Below, in pieces: positions 37,139-46,302 of a DNA stretch of 64,000 nt. Source of the DNA: Skermanella stibiiresistens SB22 (GTDB lineage: Bacteria > Pseudomonadota > Alphaproteobacteria > Azospirillales > Azospirillaceae); contig NZ_AVFL01000020.1 in NCBI RefSeq assembly GCF_000576635.1, positions 62,001-126,000 on the forward strand, written 5' to 3'. Position 1 is the first letter of the stretch; each line of letters opens with the position of its first letter. Made by a program: the position numbers and the translations under genes. A model generated the notes under the pieces. That model saw only the letters and a program-made list of their open reading frames with translations, was not told the DNA's origin and did no database searches.

Positions 37139-38053
37139 ATGGTGGCGCGCCCCGTCGAAGACCGCGATCTTCATGCATACGTTGATGGCTGCCTGGACAC
37201 CCAGCGGCGCATCGAGGTGGAAGCTTGGCTGGCGGAAGACCCCGCCTCGGCCGAGCGGGTGAACGCGTACCGAAGCCAGATCGAACAATTGCACGACCTC
37301 TTCGACGGTGTGCTGCGCGAGCCCGCCACGCCGGAGATGGAGGATCTGCATGACAAGTTGTCCGGCCGGATGGCTGGCAACGACAACCACCGGCGCGGCC
37401 TGCTGCGTTCGCCCTTCGCCCGCATGGCGGCGGCCGTCGTGCTGCTGCTGGCCGGTGGCACCGGCGGCTGGATGCTGCGCCCTCCATCCGACCCGGTCGC
37501 GGTCGAGCAGCAGCCAGCCCTGCAGTCCTTCGCCCAGGAAGCCGTCCAGGCCCACACCTTCTACGCGACCGACAACCGGTTCGCCGTCGAGATGGGGGGC
37601 GAGGACCGGGGAGCCCTCGATAGCTGGCTATCCGAGCGGCTGGGCCGGCGTATCTTCGGCCCCGACCTGTCCTCCTCCGGTTTCCGCCTGATCGGCGGCA
37701 GGTCCCTCCCGATCGCGGCAGGCGCCGGCGCGCAGTACATGTATGAGAACGACAGCAAGCGCCGCCTGACCCTGTTCGTCGGAACACCAAGCAAAGCCGG
37801 GCAGGAAGCCGCCTTCAGCTATGTGCAGAAGGGCGACGTGTCGATGTTCTATTGGGTCGAGGGGTCGATCGCCTACGCGCTGACGGGCCGGTTCGACCGT
37901 GACCAACTAATGAACATCACCCAGGTCGTCTACCGCGAGTTGAAGGGACGGAATGTGCCGCCCCCGCCGGCCCCCGCTCCGCCACCCGATGCCGCCAAGC
38001 CGCCACAGCCGGGACCACAGCCGGTCGGCGACATAAAGCGGAAGGACATGTGA
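37139..38053 (+). CDS. Membrane anti-sigma factor
   Basis: A 304-residue protein. A cytoplasmic N-terminal anti-sigma region (DLHAYVDGCLDTQRR, residues 9-24; AWLAEDP) lacks the zinc ligands of the ZAS type. A membrane helix follows (about residues 97-114, AAAVVLLLAGGTGGWML), then a periplasmic domain and a Pro-rich tail. It should hold the upstream sigma factor inactive until an envelope signal. Signal unknown. Confidence 0.88.
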   Translation: MVARPVEDRDLHAYVDGCLDTQRRIEVEAWLAEDPASAERVNAYRSQIEQLHDLFDGVLREPATPEMEDLHDKLSGRMAGNDNHRRGLLRSPFARMAAAVVLLLAGGTGGWMLRPPSDPVAVEQQPALQSFAQEAVQAHTFYATDNRFAVEMGGEDRGALDSWLSERLGRRIFGPDLSSSGFRLIGGRSLPIAAGAGAQYMYENDSKRRLTLFVGTPSKAGQEAAFSYVQKGDVSMFYWVEGSIAYALTGRFDRDQLMNITQVVYRELKGRNVPPPPAPAPPPDAAKPPQPGPQPVGDIKRKDM

Positions 38054-38103
38054 GCGGATCCGTCCGATCAGCCAATCAATGCCAACAGCCTTGCCCAACC
38101 GTC

Positions 38104-38132
38104 TTGACTGCGGTGATTTGACACAATAGGTT
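38104..38132 (+). promoter_or_regulatory. Sigma-70-like promoter of metY
   Basis: TTGACT (38104) and TAGGTT (38127) are separated by 17 bases. A transcript would begin near 38139 and carry a leader of about 85 bases that includes the stem-loop at 38170-38208. The -10 box is a poor match, so confidence is limited. Confidence 0.4.
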
Positions 38133-38169
38133 CATGTCCATCGCTCGAGTTGAGCAGGCGAGGCAATAA

Positions 38170-38208
38170 AGAAAGAGGGCCGCATCCAAGCGGCCCTCAT
38201 CTTTTTTT
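38170..38208 (+). terminator. Intrinsic terminator/attenuator 17 bases before metY
   Basis: GAGGGCCGC pairs with GCGGCCCTC around ATCCAA, extended by A/T pairing, and seven T residues follow. It directly precedes the GGGGGAGG Shine-Dalgarno of metY. It may end the anti-sigma transcript (117 bases upstream) or act as an attenuator in the metY leader. Confidence 0.75.
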
Positions 38209-38224
38209 GGGGGAGGCGCTGGCC

Positions 38225-39532
38225 ATGGCGGATGGTCCGTTCTTGAAGTTCGATACGCTCAGCCTGCATGCCGGCCAACGGCCGGATCCAGCGACCGGCG
38301 CCAGGGCCGTGCCTCTTCACCAGACGACCTCCTATGTCTTCCAGGACACCGACCACGCGGCGGCGCTGTTCAACCTGGAACGTCCCGGGCACATCTACAG
38401 CCGGATCTCCAACCCGACGGTGGCGGTCCTGGAAGAGCGGCTGGCGGCCCTCGAAGGCGGTGTCGGAGCCGTCTGCACCGCCAGCGGACAAGCGGCGCTC
38501 CACCTCGCCATCGTGACGCTGATGGGAGTGGGTGGCCACATCGTCGCCTCCAAGGCGATCTATGGCGGCAGTCATAACCTGTTCACCCACACCCTGCCCC
38601 GCTTCGGCATAACCACCAGCTTCGTCGATCCGCGCGACTCCGCCGCGTTCCGGGACGCGATCCGGCCCGAGACACGGCTGGTCTTCGCCGAGGTGATCGG
38701 CAATCCGGGGCTGGAGGTGCTCGACCTGCCGGCGGTTGCGGAAGTCGCCCACGCGGCGGGCCTACCGCTGATGATCGACAGCACCTTCACCACGCCCTAT
38801 CTGTGCCGGCCCTTCGAGCACGGCGCCGACATCGTGATGCACTCCGCCACCAAGTGGCTGGGCGGGCATGGCATCGCGATCGGTGGCGCCGTCATCGACG
38901 GCGGCCGGTTCGATTGGGAAGCCTCCGGGCGGTTCCCGACGCTGACCGAGCCCTATGCCGGGTATCACGGCATCGACTTCGCCGAGGAGTTCGGCCCCGC
39001 CGCCTTCATCACGCGGGCGCGGGCCGAAGGCTTGCGCGATTTCGGCGCCTGCCTCAGCCCGACCAACGCCTTCCAGATCCTCCAGGGTGTCGAGACCTTG
39101 CCGCTGCGCATGCGCGCCCATGTCGACAACGCCCGCCGGGTGGCAAGCTTCCTCGAGGACGCCGACGGCGTCGCCTGGGTGCGCCATCCCGACCTGCCCA
39201 GCCATCCCGACCATGACTTGGCGAAGCGGCTGCTTCCCCAGGGCGCCGGTTCGGTCGTCACCTTCGGGATAGCCGAGGGGAAGGCGGGGGCTCGACAGGC
39301 CGGCAAGCGGTTCATCGAGGCGCTCCGGCTGTTCTCGCATCTCGCCAATGTCGGTGACGCCAAGTCGCTGGTGATCCACCCCGCCAGCACGACCCACCAG
39401 CAGATGGACGCGGAGGCGCTGCGGGCCGCCGGCATCGGCGAGGAGATGATCCGGCTGTCGATCGGCCTGGAGGACGGCGGCGACCTGATCGGCGATCTCA
39501 AGCAGGCGCTCCGCGCCGCCCAGAAGGGCTGA
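38225..39532 (+). CDS. metY: O-acetylhomoserine sulfhydrylase
   Basis: PLP enzyme that makes homocysteine from O-acetylhomoserine and sulfide. The 435 residues include TLSLHAGQRPDPATGARAVP, the cofactor contact YSRISNPT and the PLP-binding Lys210 in SATKWLGGHG. The length and late segment SLVIHPASTTHQQ fit the MetY/Cys-Met family; O-succinylhomoserine-using relatives (MetZ) are shorter. Start ATG 38225 has GGGGAGG just upstream. A hydrolase gene follows after 5 bases. Confidence 0.92.
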   Translation: MADGPFLKFDTLSLHAGQRPDPATGARAVPLHQTTSYVFQDTDHAAALFNLERPGHIYSRISNPTVAVLEERLAALEGGVGAVCTASGQAALHLAIVTLMGVGGHIVASKAIYGGSHNLFTHTLPRFGITTSFVDPRDSAAFRDAIRPETRLVFAEVIGNPGLEVLDLPAVAEVAHAAGLPLMIDSTFTTPYLCRPFEHGADIVMHSATKWLGGHGIAIGGAVIDGGRFDWEASGRFPTLTEPYAGYHGIDFAEEFGPAAFITRARAEGLRDFGACLSPTNAFQILQGVETLPLRMRAHVDNARRVASFLEDADGVAWVRHPDLPSHPDHDLAKRLLPQGAGSVVTFGIAEGKAGARQAGKRFIEALRLFSHLANVGDAKSLVIHPASTTHQQMDAEALRAAGIGEEMIRLSIGLEDGGDLIGDLKQALRAAQKG

Positions 39533-39537
39533 CGGCC

Positions 39538-40308
39538 ATGGAACTGACTGTCGATGGGCACAAGGTCTTCGCCTCGACCGGCGGACGGCTTCTGGACGCG
39601 AAGGCGCCCCTGGTGGTGCTGATCCACGGCGCTGGCATGGACCACTCGGTCTGGAGTCTTCAATCGCGCTATCTCGCCCACCATGGCCGTTCCGTCCTCG
39701 CGGTCGATCTGCCGGGGCACGGCCGTTCCGGCGGGGCCGCCCTGACCAGCATCGAGGATCTAGCCGACTGGGTGGCACGCCTGATCGAGGCGGCCGGCTT
39801 CGAGCGGGCGGCGTTGGCCGGGCACTCGATGGGAGCCTTGGCGGCTTTGGAGACGGCCAACCGCCATCCCGACCGCGTCAGGGCCTTGGCCCTGCTCGGC
39901 GTGGCCGAGCGGATGCCGGTCCATCCCGACCTGCTGGCACTGGCGGCGGCGAACGACGACAAGGCCATAGCGATGGTGATTGGCTGGGGCTTCGCGACGT
40001 CGCGGGGCGGCTCCGCCGCTCCCGGGCTCTGGCAGGTCGGCGCGGGCATCCAACTGATGCGGGCCACCAAGCCCGGCGTGCTCGGCCTTGATCTGGCGGC
40101 CTGTGACGCGTGGCGCGGCGCGCCCGAGATCCGGTGCCCGACCACGCTGATCCTGGGATCCAGCGACCGCATGACGCCCGCCAAGGCGGGTCAGGCGCTG
40201 GCCGCCAGGATCGCGGGGTCCCGCGTGGTCGTGCTGAAAGGCTCCGGTCACATGATGATGGTCGAGGAGCCGGACGCCGTCACCGACGCCTTGGCGGCCG
40301 CCCTCTGA
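39538..40308 (+). CDS. Alpha/beta-hydrolase
   Basis: A 256-residue hydrolase with oxyanion HGAGMDHSVW (near residue 30), nucleophile GHSMG (Ser near 96), DLPGHGRSGG and a terminal GSGHMMMVE His. Typical esterase or thioesterase triad; substrate not evident. It follows metY by 5 bases, so co-transcription is likely; it is convergent with the LysR gene at 40327. Confidence 0.87.
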   Translation: MELTVDGHKVFASTGGRLLDAKAPLVVLIHGAGMDHSVWSLQSRYLAHHGRSVLAVDLPGHGRSGGAALTSIEDLADWVARLIEAAGFERAALAGHSMGALAALETANRHPDRVRALALLGVAERMPVHPDLLALAAANDDKAIAMVIGWGFATSRGGSAAPGLWQVGAGIQLMRATKPGVLGLDLAACDAWRGAPEIRCPTTLILGSSDRMTPAKAGQALAARIAGSRVVVLKGSGHMMMVEEPDAVTDALAAAL

Positions 40309-40326
40309 CCTGACCTGACCGGCCCG

Positions 40327-41235
40327 CTACCGCTTCACGCCGCGCAGGCCCGCCATCCGGGGCACCGCCATGCGGTCTAGCACGAAGCGGGTCAGGCGGT
40401 CCGCCGCGGGAGTGGGCGTTCCGAACCGGGTGACCAGCGCGATGGCGCTGTCCGGCAGGTTGGGGAAACCCTCGTCCGGCGTCAGCACGCGCATTCCCGG
40501 CAGGATCGTGCCGCGCGCCAGCGCCGTGACGCCCAGCCCCGCCAGGACCGCCGCCTGCAAGGCCGCCACGGCGGCGCTGGTGCAGCGGATCTCCCAGGAT
40601 CGCCCCACCTGTCCCAGGGCCGCCAGCATGAACCGGCGATAGAGGCAGGGTGCCGGGGACACCGCCAGCGGGACCACGCCGTTCGGCGGATCGGTCCAGT
40701 CGGCGCGCGCCACCCAATGCAGGGGTTCCCGCCAAATGGTCTGGCCGGGATCCTCCAGCGGGACGTGCTTGACCAGGACGACATCGAACAGCCCCGCCTC
40801 GACTCCGGATTGAAGCACCGCCGAGGTGTCCACCGTGATTTCGGGGACGATGGTCGGAAAGCACCGGGCGAAATCGCCGAGGATGTCGGATAGGAACTGC
40901 GTCGCGAACTCCTCCGCGGTGCCGAGGCGCACCGTACCGCCGATCGGCGGCGCCACCAAGCGGCCGACCGCCTCGTCGTTGATCGCGAGAATGCGGCGCG
41001 CGTAGCCCAACAGGTGCTCACCCGCTTCCGTGGGCACCACGAATCGACCGCTACGGTCGCAGAGCCGGGCGCCGACCTGATCCTCCAGCCGCTTGATCTG
41101 CACGCTGACCGCAGACTGTGTCCGCCCAAGGATCTCGCCAGTCCGAGTGAAACTCCCAGTCTCGGCGACAGTCAGAAAAGCCCGCAGAAGATCCATATCG
41201 AGAGTGGGAGGCGTGGGGCCATGACGGGATGGCAT
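40327..41235 (-). CDS. LysR-family transcriptional regulator
   Basis: A 302-residue regulator with helix-turn-helix TRTGEILGRTQSAVSVQIKRLE and a LysR substrate-binding domain. Divergent from the dehalogenase-like gene at 41327; a 12-bp palindrome lies 2 bases before its start codon. It probably controls the divergent hydrolase and the following thioesterase. Confidence 0.9.
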   Translation of the reverse strand: MPSRHGPTPPTLDMDLLRAFLTVAETGSFTRTGEILGRTQSAVSVQIKRLEDQVGARLCDRSGRFVVPTEAGEHLLGYARRILAINDEAVGRLVAPPIGGTVRLGTAEEFATQFLSDILGDFARCFPTIVPEITVDTSAVLQSGVEAGLFDVVLVKHVPLEDPGQTIWREPLHWVARADWTDPPNGVVPLAVSPAPCLYRRFMLAALGQVGRSWEIRCTSAAVAALQAAVLAGLGVTALARGTILPGMRVLTPDEGFPNLPDSAIALVTRFGTPTPAADRLTRFVLDRMAVPRMAGLRGVKR

Positions 41236-41237
41236 GC

Positions 41238-41249
41238 GGTGAATTCACC
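41238..41249. promoter_or_regulatory. 12-bp palindrome GGTGAATTCACC
   Basis: A perfect palindrome in the 91-base LysR/hydrolase divergent gap, 2 bases before the LysR start. Likely part of an operator for autoregulation. Confidence 0.45.
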
Positions 41250-41326
41250 TTATCAATTTTTGTTCGGACCGCGCCAAGGCTAGGCTCTGGTCGACTGAGA
41301 ACAATTTTGTCATCCGGGAGGTTCAG

Positions 41327-42187
41327 TTGAACAAGGATTTTACCGAACAGCGATTTATCTTGGATGGGGTGGAGATCAAGTTCACCACTGGTGGCAAAGG
41401 TCCGCCCTTGCTTCTGCTGCACGGTTATCCCGAAACCCGCGCGACCTGGAACCGTGTGGCGCCGGCCCTCGCGGGGCGTTTCACCATCGTCGCTCCCGAT
41501 CTCCGCGGTTATGGCGATGGCACCGTTCCGCCGGGCGCCGATTTTTCCAAACGGGCCATGGCTCTGGATCAGGTCAACCTGATGACCAGCCTGGGATACG
41601 AGCGTTTCTCGGTCGTGGGCCATGACCGTGGCGGCAGGGTCGCTTATCGGCTGGCGCTCGACCATCCGGGCCGCGTCGATCGCCTAGCGGTGCTCGACAT
41701 GGTGCCGACACTCGACATGTGGGAGATGATGGACGCCTCCATGGCAATGGCGAACTATCACTGGTTGTTCCTGGCGCAACCTGGAGGCCTACCCGAGAAC
41801 CTGCTCGGGCGGGACCCGGATGGCTACCTCGATCACACGGTGCTCGGCTGGTGCGGTACGCCCGGAGCCCTGGACCCGGTGGTCGCGGAGTATCGCCGCT
41901 GCTTCCGCCGGCCGGAGGTTATCGCCGCCGCCTGCGGGGACTATCGCGCGGGTGCCGGCATCGACCGGACCCATGACGCCGAGGACCGCGCCGCCGGCCG
42001 GCGCATCGGTTGTCCCGTGCTGGCGCTGTGGGCGGGTGGAGGAACGGACGGGCTTTCCCATGACACATTGGAGATCTGGCGGCGTTGGGCCGACGACGTG
42101 TCAGGCCACGCCATCCCCTGCGGCCATTTCCTCCAGGAGGAGGCGCCGGATGAAGTCGCGCGTGCCCTGATCGCGTTTTTCGACTAG
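41327..42187 (+). CDS. Alpha/beta hydrolase with haloacetate dehalogenase residues (second copy)
   Basis: A 286-residue relative of the 14126 protein. Nucleophile elbow GHDRGGR gives Asp100, Arg101 and Arg104; Asp124, His145-Trp146 (NYHWLFL), Tyr206 and His267 (CGHFL) complete the fluoroacetate-dehalogenase residue set. Start is TTG 41327 with GGGAGG six bases before it. A thioesterase follows after 44 bases, and a LysR gene is divergent, so this copy looks inducible, unlike the one in the gshA operon. Confidence 0.85.
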   Translation: MNKDFTEQRFILDGVEIKFTTGGKGPPLLLLHGYPETRATWNRVAPALAGRFTIVAPDLRGYGDGTVPPGADFSKRAMALDQVNLMTSLGYERFSVVGHDRGGRVAYRLALDHPGRVDRLAVLDMVPTLDMWEMMDASMAMANYHWLFLAQPGGLPENLLGRDPDGYLDHTVLGWCGTPGALDPVVAEYRRCFRRPEVIAAACGDYRAGAGIDRTHDAEDRAAGRRIGCPVLALWAGGGTDGLSHDTLEIWRRWADDVSGHAIPCGHFLQEEAPDEVARALIAFFD

Positions 42188-42231
42188 GAAACCACGAGAA
42201 CGCGGAACTCACCACGAAAGGGCTCGGGCAC

Positions 42232-42666
42232 GTGACTGCAGCCAACGAAACCAGGGAAGCCTATGGGCATTTTCTCGCCATCCCGACGCGCTGGATGGAT
42301 AACGACATCTATGGCCACGTCAACAACGTGGTCTACTACTCGTATTTCGACACGGTCATCAACGAGTACCTGATCCGCGAGGGTGGCTTCGACATCCACG
42401 CCGCCGAGGTGATCGGCGTCGCGGTCGAGACCATGTGCAAGTTCCGCAAGTCGCTGGCTTTCCCCCAGACCGTCGACGCCGGTCTGAGGGTCGGCAAGCT
42501 CGGCAACTCCAGCGTCCGCTACGAGGTCGGCCTGTTCGCCGCCGGCGACGCGGAGCCGGCCGCGACCGGGCATTTCGTCCACGTCTTCGTGGAACGGGCC
42601 ACGATGCGGCCGGTGGCGATCCCGGCGGCGCTCCGATCCTGCATGGAGCGCCTGCTCGTGGCGTGA
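42232..42666 (+). CDS. Hotdog-fold acyl-CoA thioesterase (4HBT family)
   Basis: A 144-residue protein with the family motif [22 protein letters not shown], where Asp25 is the catalytic position of 4-hydroxybenzoyl-CoA thioesterases. Start is GTG 42232. It follows the dehalogenase-like gene by 44 bases and probably shares its promoter. Acyl group unknown. Confidence 0.88.
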   Translation: MTAANETREAYGHFLAIPTRWMDNDIYGHVNNVVYYSYFDTVINEYLIREGGFDIHAAEVIGVAVETMCKFRKSLAFPQTVDAGLRVGKLGNSSVRYEVGLFAAGDAEPAATGHFVHVFVERATMRPVAIPAALRSCMERLLVA

Positions 42667-42690
42667 GGCCGGTGTCTCGACGAACGCCGC

Positions 42691-44730
42691 TCAGGCCGCC
42701 CGTACGGTGGCGATGAACCGGGTGACCTCCGCGCGAAGCTGCTCGGCTTCCCGGGCGAGACCGCTGGCCGCGCCGAGCACCTGTTCGGCGGCGGAGCCGG
42801 TTTCGACCGACGCTTGATTGACGCCGACGATGTTCATTGAAACCTCCTGGGTTCCCTTCGAGGCTTCGACGACATTGCCCGCGATGTCGCGCGTGGCGGC
42901 TCCCTGTTCCTCGATGGCGGCGGCGATGGTGGTCGAGATCTCGCTCATCCGGCCGATCGTCGCGCCGATGCTCTCGACCGCGGTCCGGGCCCCGCCGGTG
43001 GCGCCCTGGATTTCGCGGACCTTGGCCTGGATCTCCTCGGTCGCGCGCGCCGTCTGGGTCGCCAGGGTCTTGACCTCGCTGGCGACGACGGCGAAGCCCT
43101 TGCCGGCTTCGCCGGCACGAGCCGCCTCGATCGTCGCGTTCAAAGCCAGCAGGTTGGTCTGCCCGGCTATGCTGTTGATCAGTTCGACCACGGCGCCGAT
43201 CTGATCCGCCGCCGAAACCAGTCCAAGGATGGTCCTGGTGGTTTCATCGGCCTCCTGGACCGCCCGTCCCGCGATCCGGGTCGAGTTCTCCACCTGCCGG
43301 CCGATCTCCGAAATGGACGCGGACAGCTCCTCCGTGGCGGAGGCGACGGTCTGGACATTGGCGGAAGCCTGTTCGGACGCGGCGGCGACGGTGGTCGCCT
43401 GCTGGCTCGCCTGGGCCGCCGTCGCCGACATGGCCGTGGCCGAGCTTCGCATCTCGGTCGCGGCGAAGGCGACGGTCTCGACGATGCCCTGGACGCTGGC
43501 CTCGAAACGGTCGGCCAAGTCGATCATCGACCGCTTGCGCTCCGCCGCCACGCGGGCCTGCGCTTCCTTGGCGTCCTGTTCAATGCGCCGGGTCCGGATC
43601 ATGCTGTCCCGGAAGACCTGGACGGTGCCCGCCATGTCGCCGATCTCGTCGCGCCGGCCAACCGCAGGGATCTCCGCGTCGGTATCGCCGTCGGCGAGCC
43701 GCCGCATCGTCGCGGTCATCGCCTTGACCGGCACCGCGATCCCACGCGAGATCAACCAGGCGAGCACCAGACCCAGGGCCAAGGCGGCGCCGGACAGGCC
43801 GGCGGACATGGTCTTGGCGTCACGCGCGTCGCTGATGGCGGCGTCGGCGACGACCTGTTCCGCCCGGGCCGCGTGTTCGCTGATCAGGGCCGACTGCTCG
43901 GTGATCGTCCGGCCGATGGTGCCGAGATCGGCGATCACATCGTCACTCGCAACCAGATCCGCCGCGATCCGCTCGAAACCGCCCGCGAATTCGGTGATGC
44001 CGCGATCCACGACGTCCAGCCTCGCGCCCTGTCCGGAAGCGGCGGGCATTTCACGCAGCAGGGCGATATCCTTCTTGATCTCCCCCAGGAATTCCCCGAC
44101 CTGCTTCCTGTCCTCCGGTTTCCGGTCGATCACGAAACGGCCAGCCACTGTGCGGGCCAGGAGAAGATTGGTTTCCAGCCGCGTGGCGACGAGCAGGGTA
44201 TCGATGTCGCGCGCCTCGGCCTCGACCTTGATGATCTCGGCGAACCGTTTGCGAAGCGTGATCCCCGCATCGTTCAGGACCGAGCCCATCAAGGACTCCT
44301 GGTCGCTCCGCAAGGCGACCAGCTTGTCGAAGTCCGCCGCGTACCGCGCCGTCAGTTGAAGCAACCCGTCCGCGATGGCGGCATCATCCGATGTCGCCTT
44401 CTCCTTCATTTCCAGGATGTAGCCATTGGCCGCCAGGAGCGACGTCCCCAAGGCCCGCGCGTCGGATGCCTGCCCGAGAGCGTAGAAGCGGTTGACGGCA
44501 AGTCGCGCCTCGGCGATTTCCGTGTCGGTCCGCGCGCTCAAAAGGGCCGTGTTCGCTTGCGCCGTGAAGTCGGCGAGATTTCCCTCACCGGCATCGGCGG
44601 AATACCAGGAAGCGGCACCCAAACCCACCAGCAACACCAAAACGGAGCCAAATCCAGCGTAGATCTTCGTTCCGGTTCTCAAATTGGAGAAGAAACCGAA
44701 TTTGGCGGCGTTTTCCACCGTGGTACCCAT
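42691..44730 (-). CDS. Methyl-accepting chemotaxis protein
   Basis: A 679-residue chemoreceptor. Membrane helices lie near residues 25-44 and about 305-330, enclosing a large helical periplasmic sensor; a HAMP domain ([25 protein letters not shown]) and a signalling domain follow. The conserved tip is [19 protein letters not shown]. No CheR-binding pentapeptide is seen at the C-terminus. Stimulus unknown. The AT-rich gap upstream holds its promoter. Confidence 0.93.
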   Translation of the reverse strand: MGTTVENAAKFGFFSNLRTGTKIYAGFGSVLVLLVGLGAASWYSADAGEGNLADFTAQANTALLSARTDTEIAEARLAVNRFYALGQASDARALGTSLLAANGYILEMKEKATSDDAAIADGLLQLTARYAADFDKLVALRSDQESLMGSVLNDAGITLRKRFAEIIKVEAEARDIDTLLVATRLETNLLLARTVAGRFVIDRKPEDRKQVGEFLGEIKKDIALLREMPAASGQGARLDVVDRGITEFAGGFERIAADLVASDDVIADLGTIGRTITEQSALISEHAARAEQVVADAAISDARDAKTMSAGLSGAALALGLVLAWLISRGIAVPVKAMTATMRRLADGDTDAEIPAVGRRDEIGDMAGTVQVFRDSMIRTRRIEQDAKEAQARVAAERKRSMIDLADRFEASVQGIVETVAFAATEMRSSATAMSATAAQASQQATTVAAASEQASANVQTVASATEELSASISEIGRQVENSTRIAGRAVQEADETTRTILGLVSAADQIGAVVELINSIAGQTNLLALNATIEAARAGEAGKGFAVVASEVKTLATQTARATEEIQAKVREIQGATGGARTAVESIGATIGRMSEISTTIAAAIEEQGAATRDIAGNVVEASKGTQEVSMNIVGVNQASVETGSAAEQVLGAASGLAREAEQLRAEVTRFIATVRAA

Positions 44731-44817
44731 ACTTGAAGTCTCCTGATGACGCCGGTCCGCGCGTGTTCAGTGGCGGAAACCAGCAAGCCATCGGAATATT
44801 GAATTAAATATCTTATG

Positions 44818-44831
44818 ATACGTTAACGTAT
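44818..44831. promoter_or_regulatory. 14-bp palindrome ATACGTTAACGTAT in MCP promoter region
   Basis: A perfect palindrome about 90 bases before the MCP start within a 100-base AT-rich stretch (44795-44875). It could be an operator for the chemoreceptor gene. Confidence 0.45.
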
Positions 44832-44960
44832 GCTTAAGTACATAATTTAAATCTGTATTCATATATTATTCAGGCGCTTGTTGGACGCTGATCCGGACAA
44901 CGCTCCTATACCTGCGGAAAGCGGATATCACTTCCGAAATAACTTGGCGATTGTAGAATA

Positions 44961-44992
44961 GAAAACGGCACCCCGGTTGCCCGGGGCGCCGT
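44961..44992 (-). terminator. Rho-independent terminator of hsp20
   Basis: On the minus strand AACGGC plus GCCCCGG pair with CCGGGGT plus GCCGTT around GCAA, followed by TTTT. It begins about 30 bases after the hsp20 stop. Confidence 0.8.
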
Positions 44993-45022
44993 TCGAAGCG
45001 ACGCGCGTGACACCCGATGGCG

Positions 45023-45499
45023 TTACGCGGCCTGCTGCTGATCAGATTGCTTGTGCTCCAGCACCTGCGAAGGCGCCGCGGCGGCTATCTTGATCGTACG
45101 GGGCTTCATGGCCTCCGGGATCTCGCGGACCAGCTCGACATTCAAGAGCCCGTTCGCCAAGTTGGCGCCGGTTACTTTGATGTGATCGGCTAGCTGGAAG
45201 CGGCGCTCGAATGCTCGCCCCGCGATACCGCGATAGAGGTATTGGCCGTTTTCCGCGTCATTCTTAGTTTTACCAGTGATCACAAGCAGGTTTTCCTGCG
45301 AGGTGATGTCCAAATCCTCGGCACCGAAGCCGGCGACAGCCATCGAGATCCGGTAGGCGTCGTCGGAGATCTTCTCGATGTTGTACGGGGGATAGGACAG
45401 AGCCTGGTCATCGGTCTTGAGCGCGGACTCCAGAACCCGGGTCATGCGGTCGAAGCCGACGGAAGAACGGAACAACGGCGACAGATCATACGTGCGCAT
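45023..45499 (-). CDS. Small heat-shock protein Hsp20/IbpA type
   Basis: ATP-independent chaperone of 158 residues. The alpha-crystallin domain spans about residues 35-135 (YNIEKISDDAYRISMAVAGF, LLVITGKTKND, YRGIAGRAFERRFQLADHI, GLLNVELVREIPEAMKPR). The leader contains a ROSE-type RNA thermometer candidate. GGAGGGTATGAA precedes ATG 45499. A terminator follows. Confidence 0.95.
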   Translation of the reverse strand: MRTYDLSPLFRSSVGFDRMTRVLESALKTDDQALSYPPYNIEKISDDAYRISMAVAGFGAEDLDITSQENLLVITGKTKNDAENGQYLYRGIAGRAFERRFQLADHIKVTGANLANGLLNVELVREIPEAMKPRTIKIAAAAPSQVLEHKQSDQQQAA

Positions 45500-45600
45500 T
45501 TCATACCCTCCAAAGAGCGATATCAGCGTCGGGGTTCACCACCATGGTCCAACCCCTCAGTGTCGTGGACCGGACCCGATAGCGGCGTCCCATCCACGAA
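45500..45600 (-). promoter_or_regulatory. ROSE-like RNA thermometer in the hsp20 leader
   Basis: Three stem-loops read toward hsp20: TCGTGGA/TCCACGA (45563-45599), GGGGTT/AACCCC (45531-45556) and a 3' hairpin at 45503-45523. In the last, AUAUC-G-CUC pairs with GAGGGUAU around UUUG, so the Shine-Dalgarno GGAGGG is sequestered by UCGCUC with one bulged G. This is the core form of ROSE elements of alphaproteobacterial small heat-shock genes (UYGCU opposite the Shine-Dalgarno). Melting by heat would open translation. Confidence 0.75.
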
Positions 45601-45732
45601 ACATGAGATAATCACGCCGATACGGGCTTCAAGAGGAAAATCGCACTGCTGATTCTGTCGCAGGAGCGGCGCGCGATTGGGGGTGCCTGTCGCGGGTCAT
45701 TGATTTTTAATCTGTGGCAGGGACCATCGATC

Positions 45733-46167
45733 ATGGGACTTCAGATCCCCGGAACGGGAGACAGCGTGAGCGGTCCAACGGCTTTCTTCAACCGCACATA
45801 CGACGAGACGATGGCCCTGCTCATCGAGGCGAGGAACTACATCGCCTACAACGAGACCGCCGACCAGCGCGGTCTGCCGCCTCAAGTCCGCTTGCAGGTC
45901 AGCTATGAATCGTTGCGCGTGACCAGCCGCCTGACCCAGGTGATGGCTTGGCTGCTCGCCCAGAAGGCGGTCCACGCGGGCGAGTTGACGACCCAGCAGG
46001 TGGCCGGGGACGAGTACGCGCTGTCGGGCGGCGATGTCTGCACCGACCCATCCGGCCCCGACAACGAGGATCTGCCCGCGGGCCTGCGCAGCCTGCTGGA
46101 GCGCAGCCACAAACTCTACATGCGGGTCGAGCGTTTGGATGAGCAGGTCAGGCGCGCCGTCGCCTGA
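45733..46167 (+). CDS. rcdA: DUF1465 family protein, RcdA-like protease adaptor
   Basis: A 144-residue protein with the DUF1465 pattern: FFNRTYDETMALLIEARNYI, LQVSYESLRVTSRLTQVMAWLL and a C-terminal LERSHKLYMRVERLDEQV. In Caulobacter the family member RcdA is an adaptor that helps ClpXP degrade CtrA. ATG 45733 is preferred; a TTG at 45700 would add 11 residues. It is followed by a strong terminator shared with rpmE. Confidence 0.8.
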   Translation: MGLQIPGTGDSVSGPTAFFNRTYDETMALLIEARNYIAYNETADQRGLPPQVRLQVSYESLRVTSRLTQVMAWLLAQKAVHAGELTTQQVAGDEYALSGGDVCTDPSGPDNEDLPAGLRSLLERSHKLYMRVERLDEQVRRAVA

Positions 46168-46200
46168 CCCGCCAGATGGCTCCCCACCGTCCAGACATGC

Positions 46201-46231
46201 GAAAAGGCGTCCGGGTCGCGGACGCCTTTTC
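46201..46231 (+). terminator. Terminator, possibly bidirectional
   Basis: GAAAAGGCGTCCG pairs with CGGACGCCTTTTC around a 5-base loop; the A/T base of the stem gives T residues on both strands. It lies between the convergent RcdA-like gene and rpmE. Confidence 0.85.
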
Positions 46232-46302
46232 ACTTGGTCGGTATCATATCAGGCAAGGCCTTCGAAAGCGTGCGGCTAATGGGCTTGACGCCCTGAAGCG
46301 GC

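Noticed and set aside
38112-38220. SAM-II riboswitch upstream of metY
   Set aside because: Only GGTGATTTG resembles the consensus; the second conserved segment and the pseudoknot partner were not found, and the likely promoter overlaps it.
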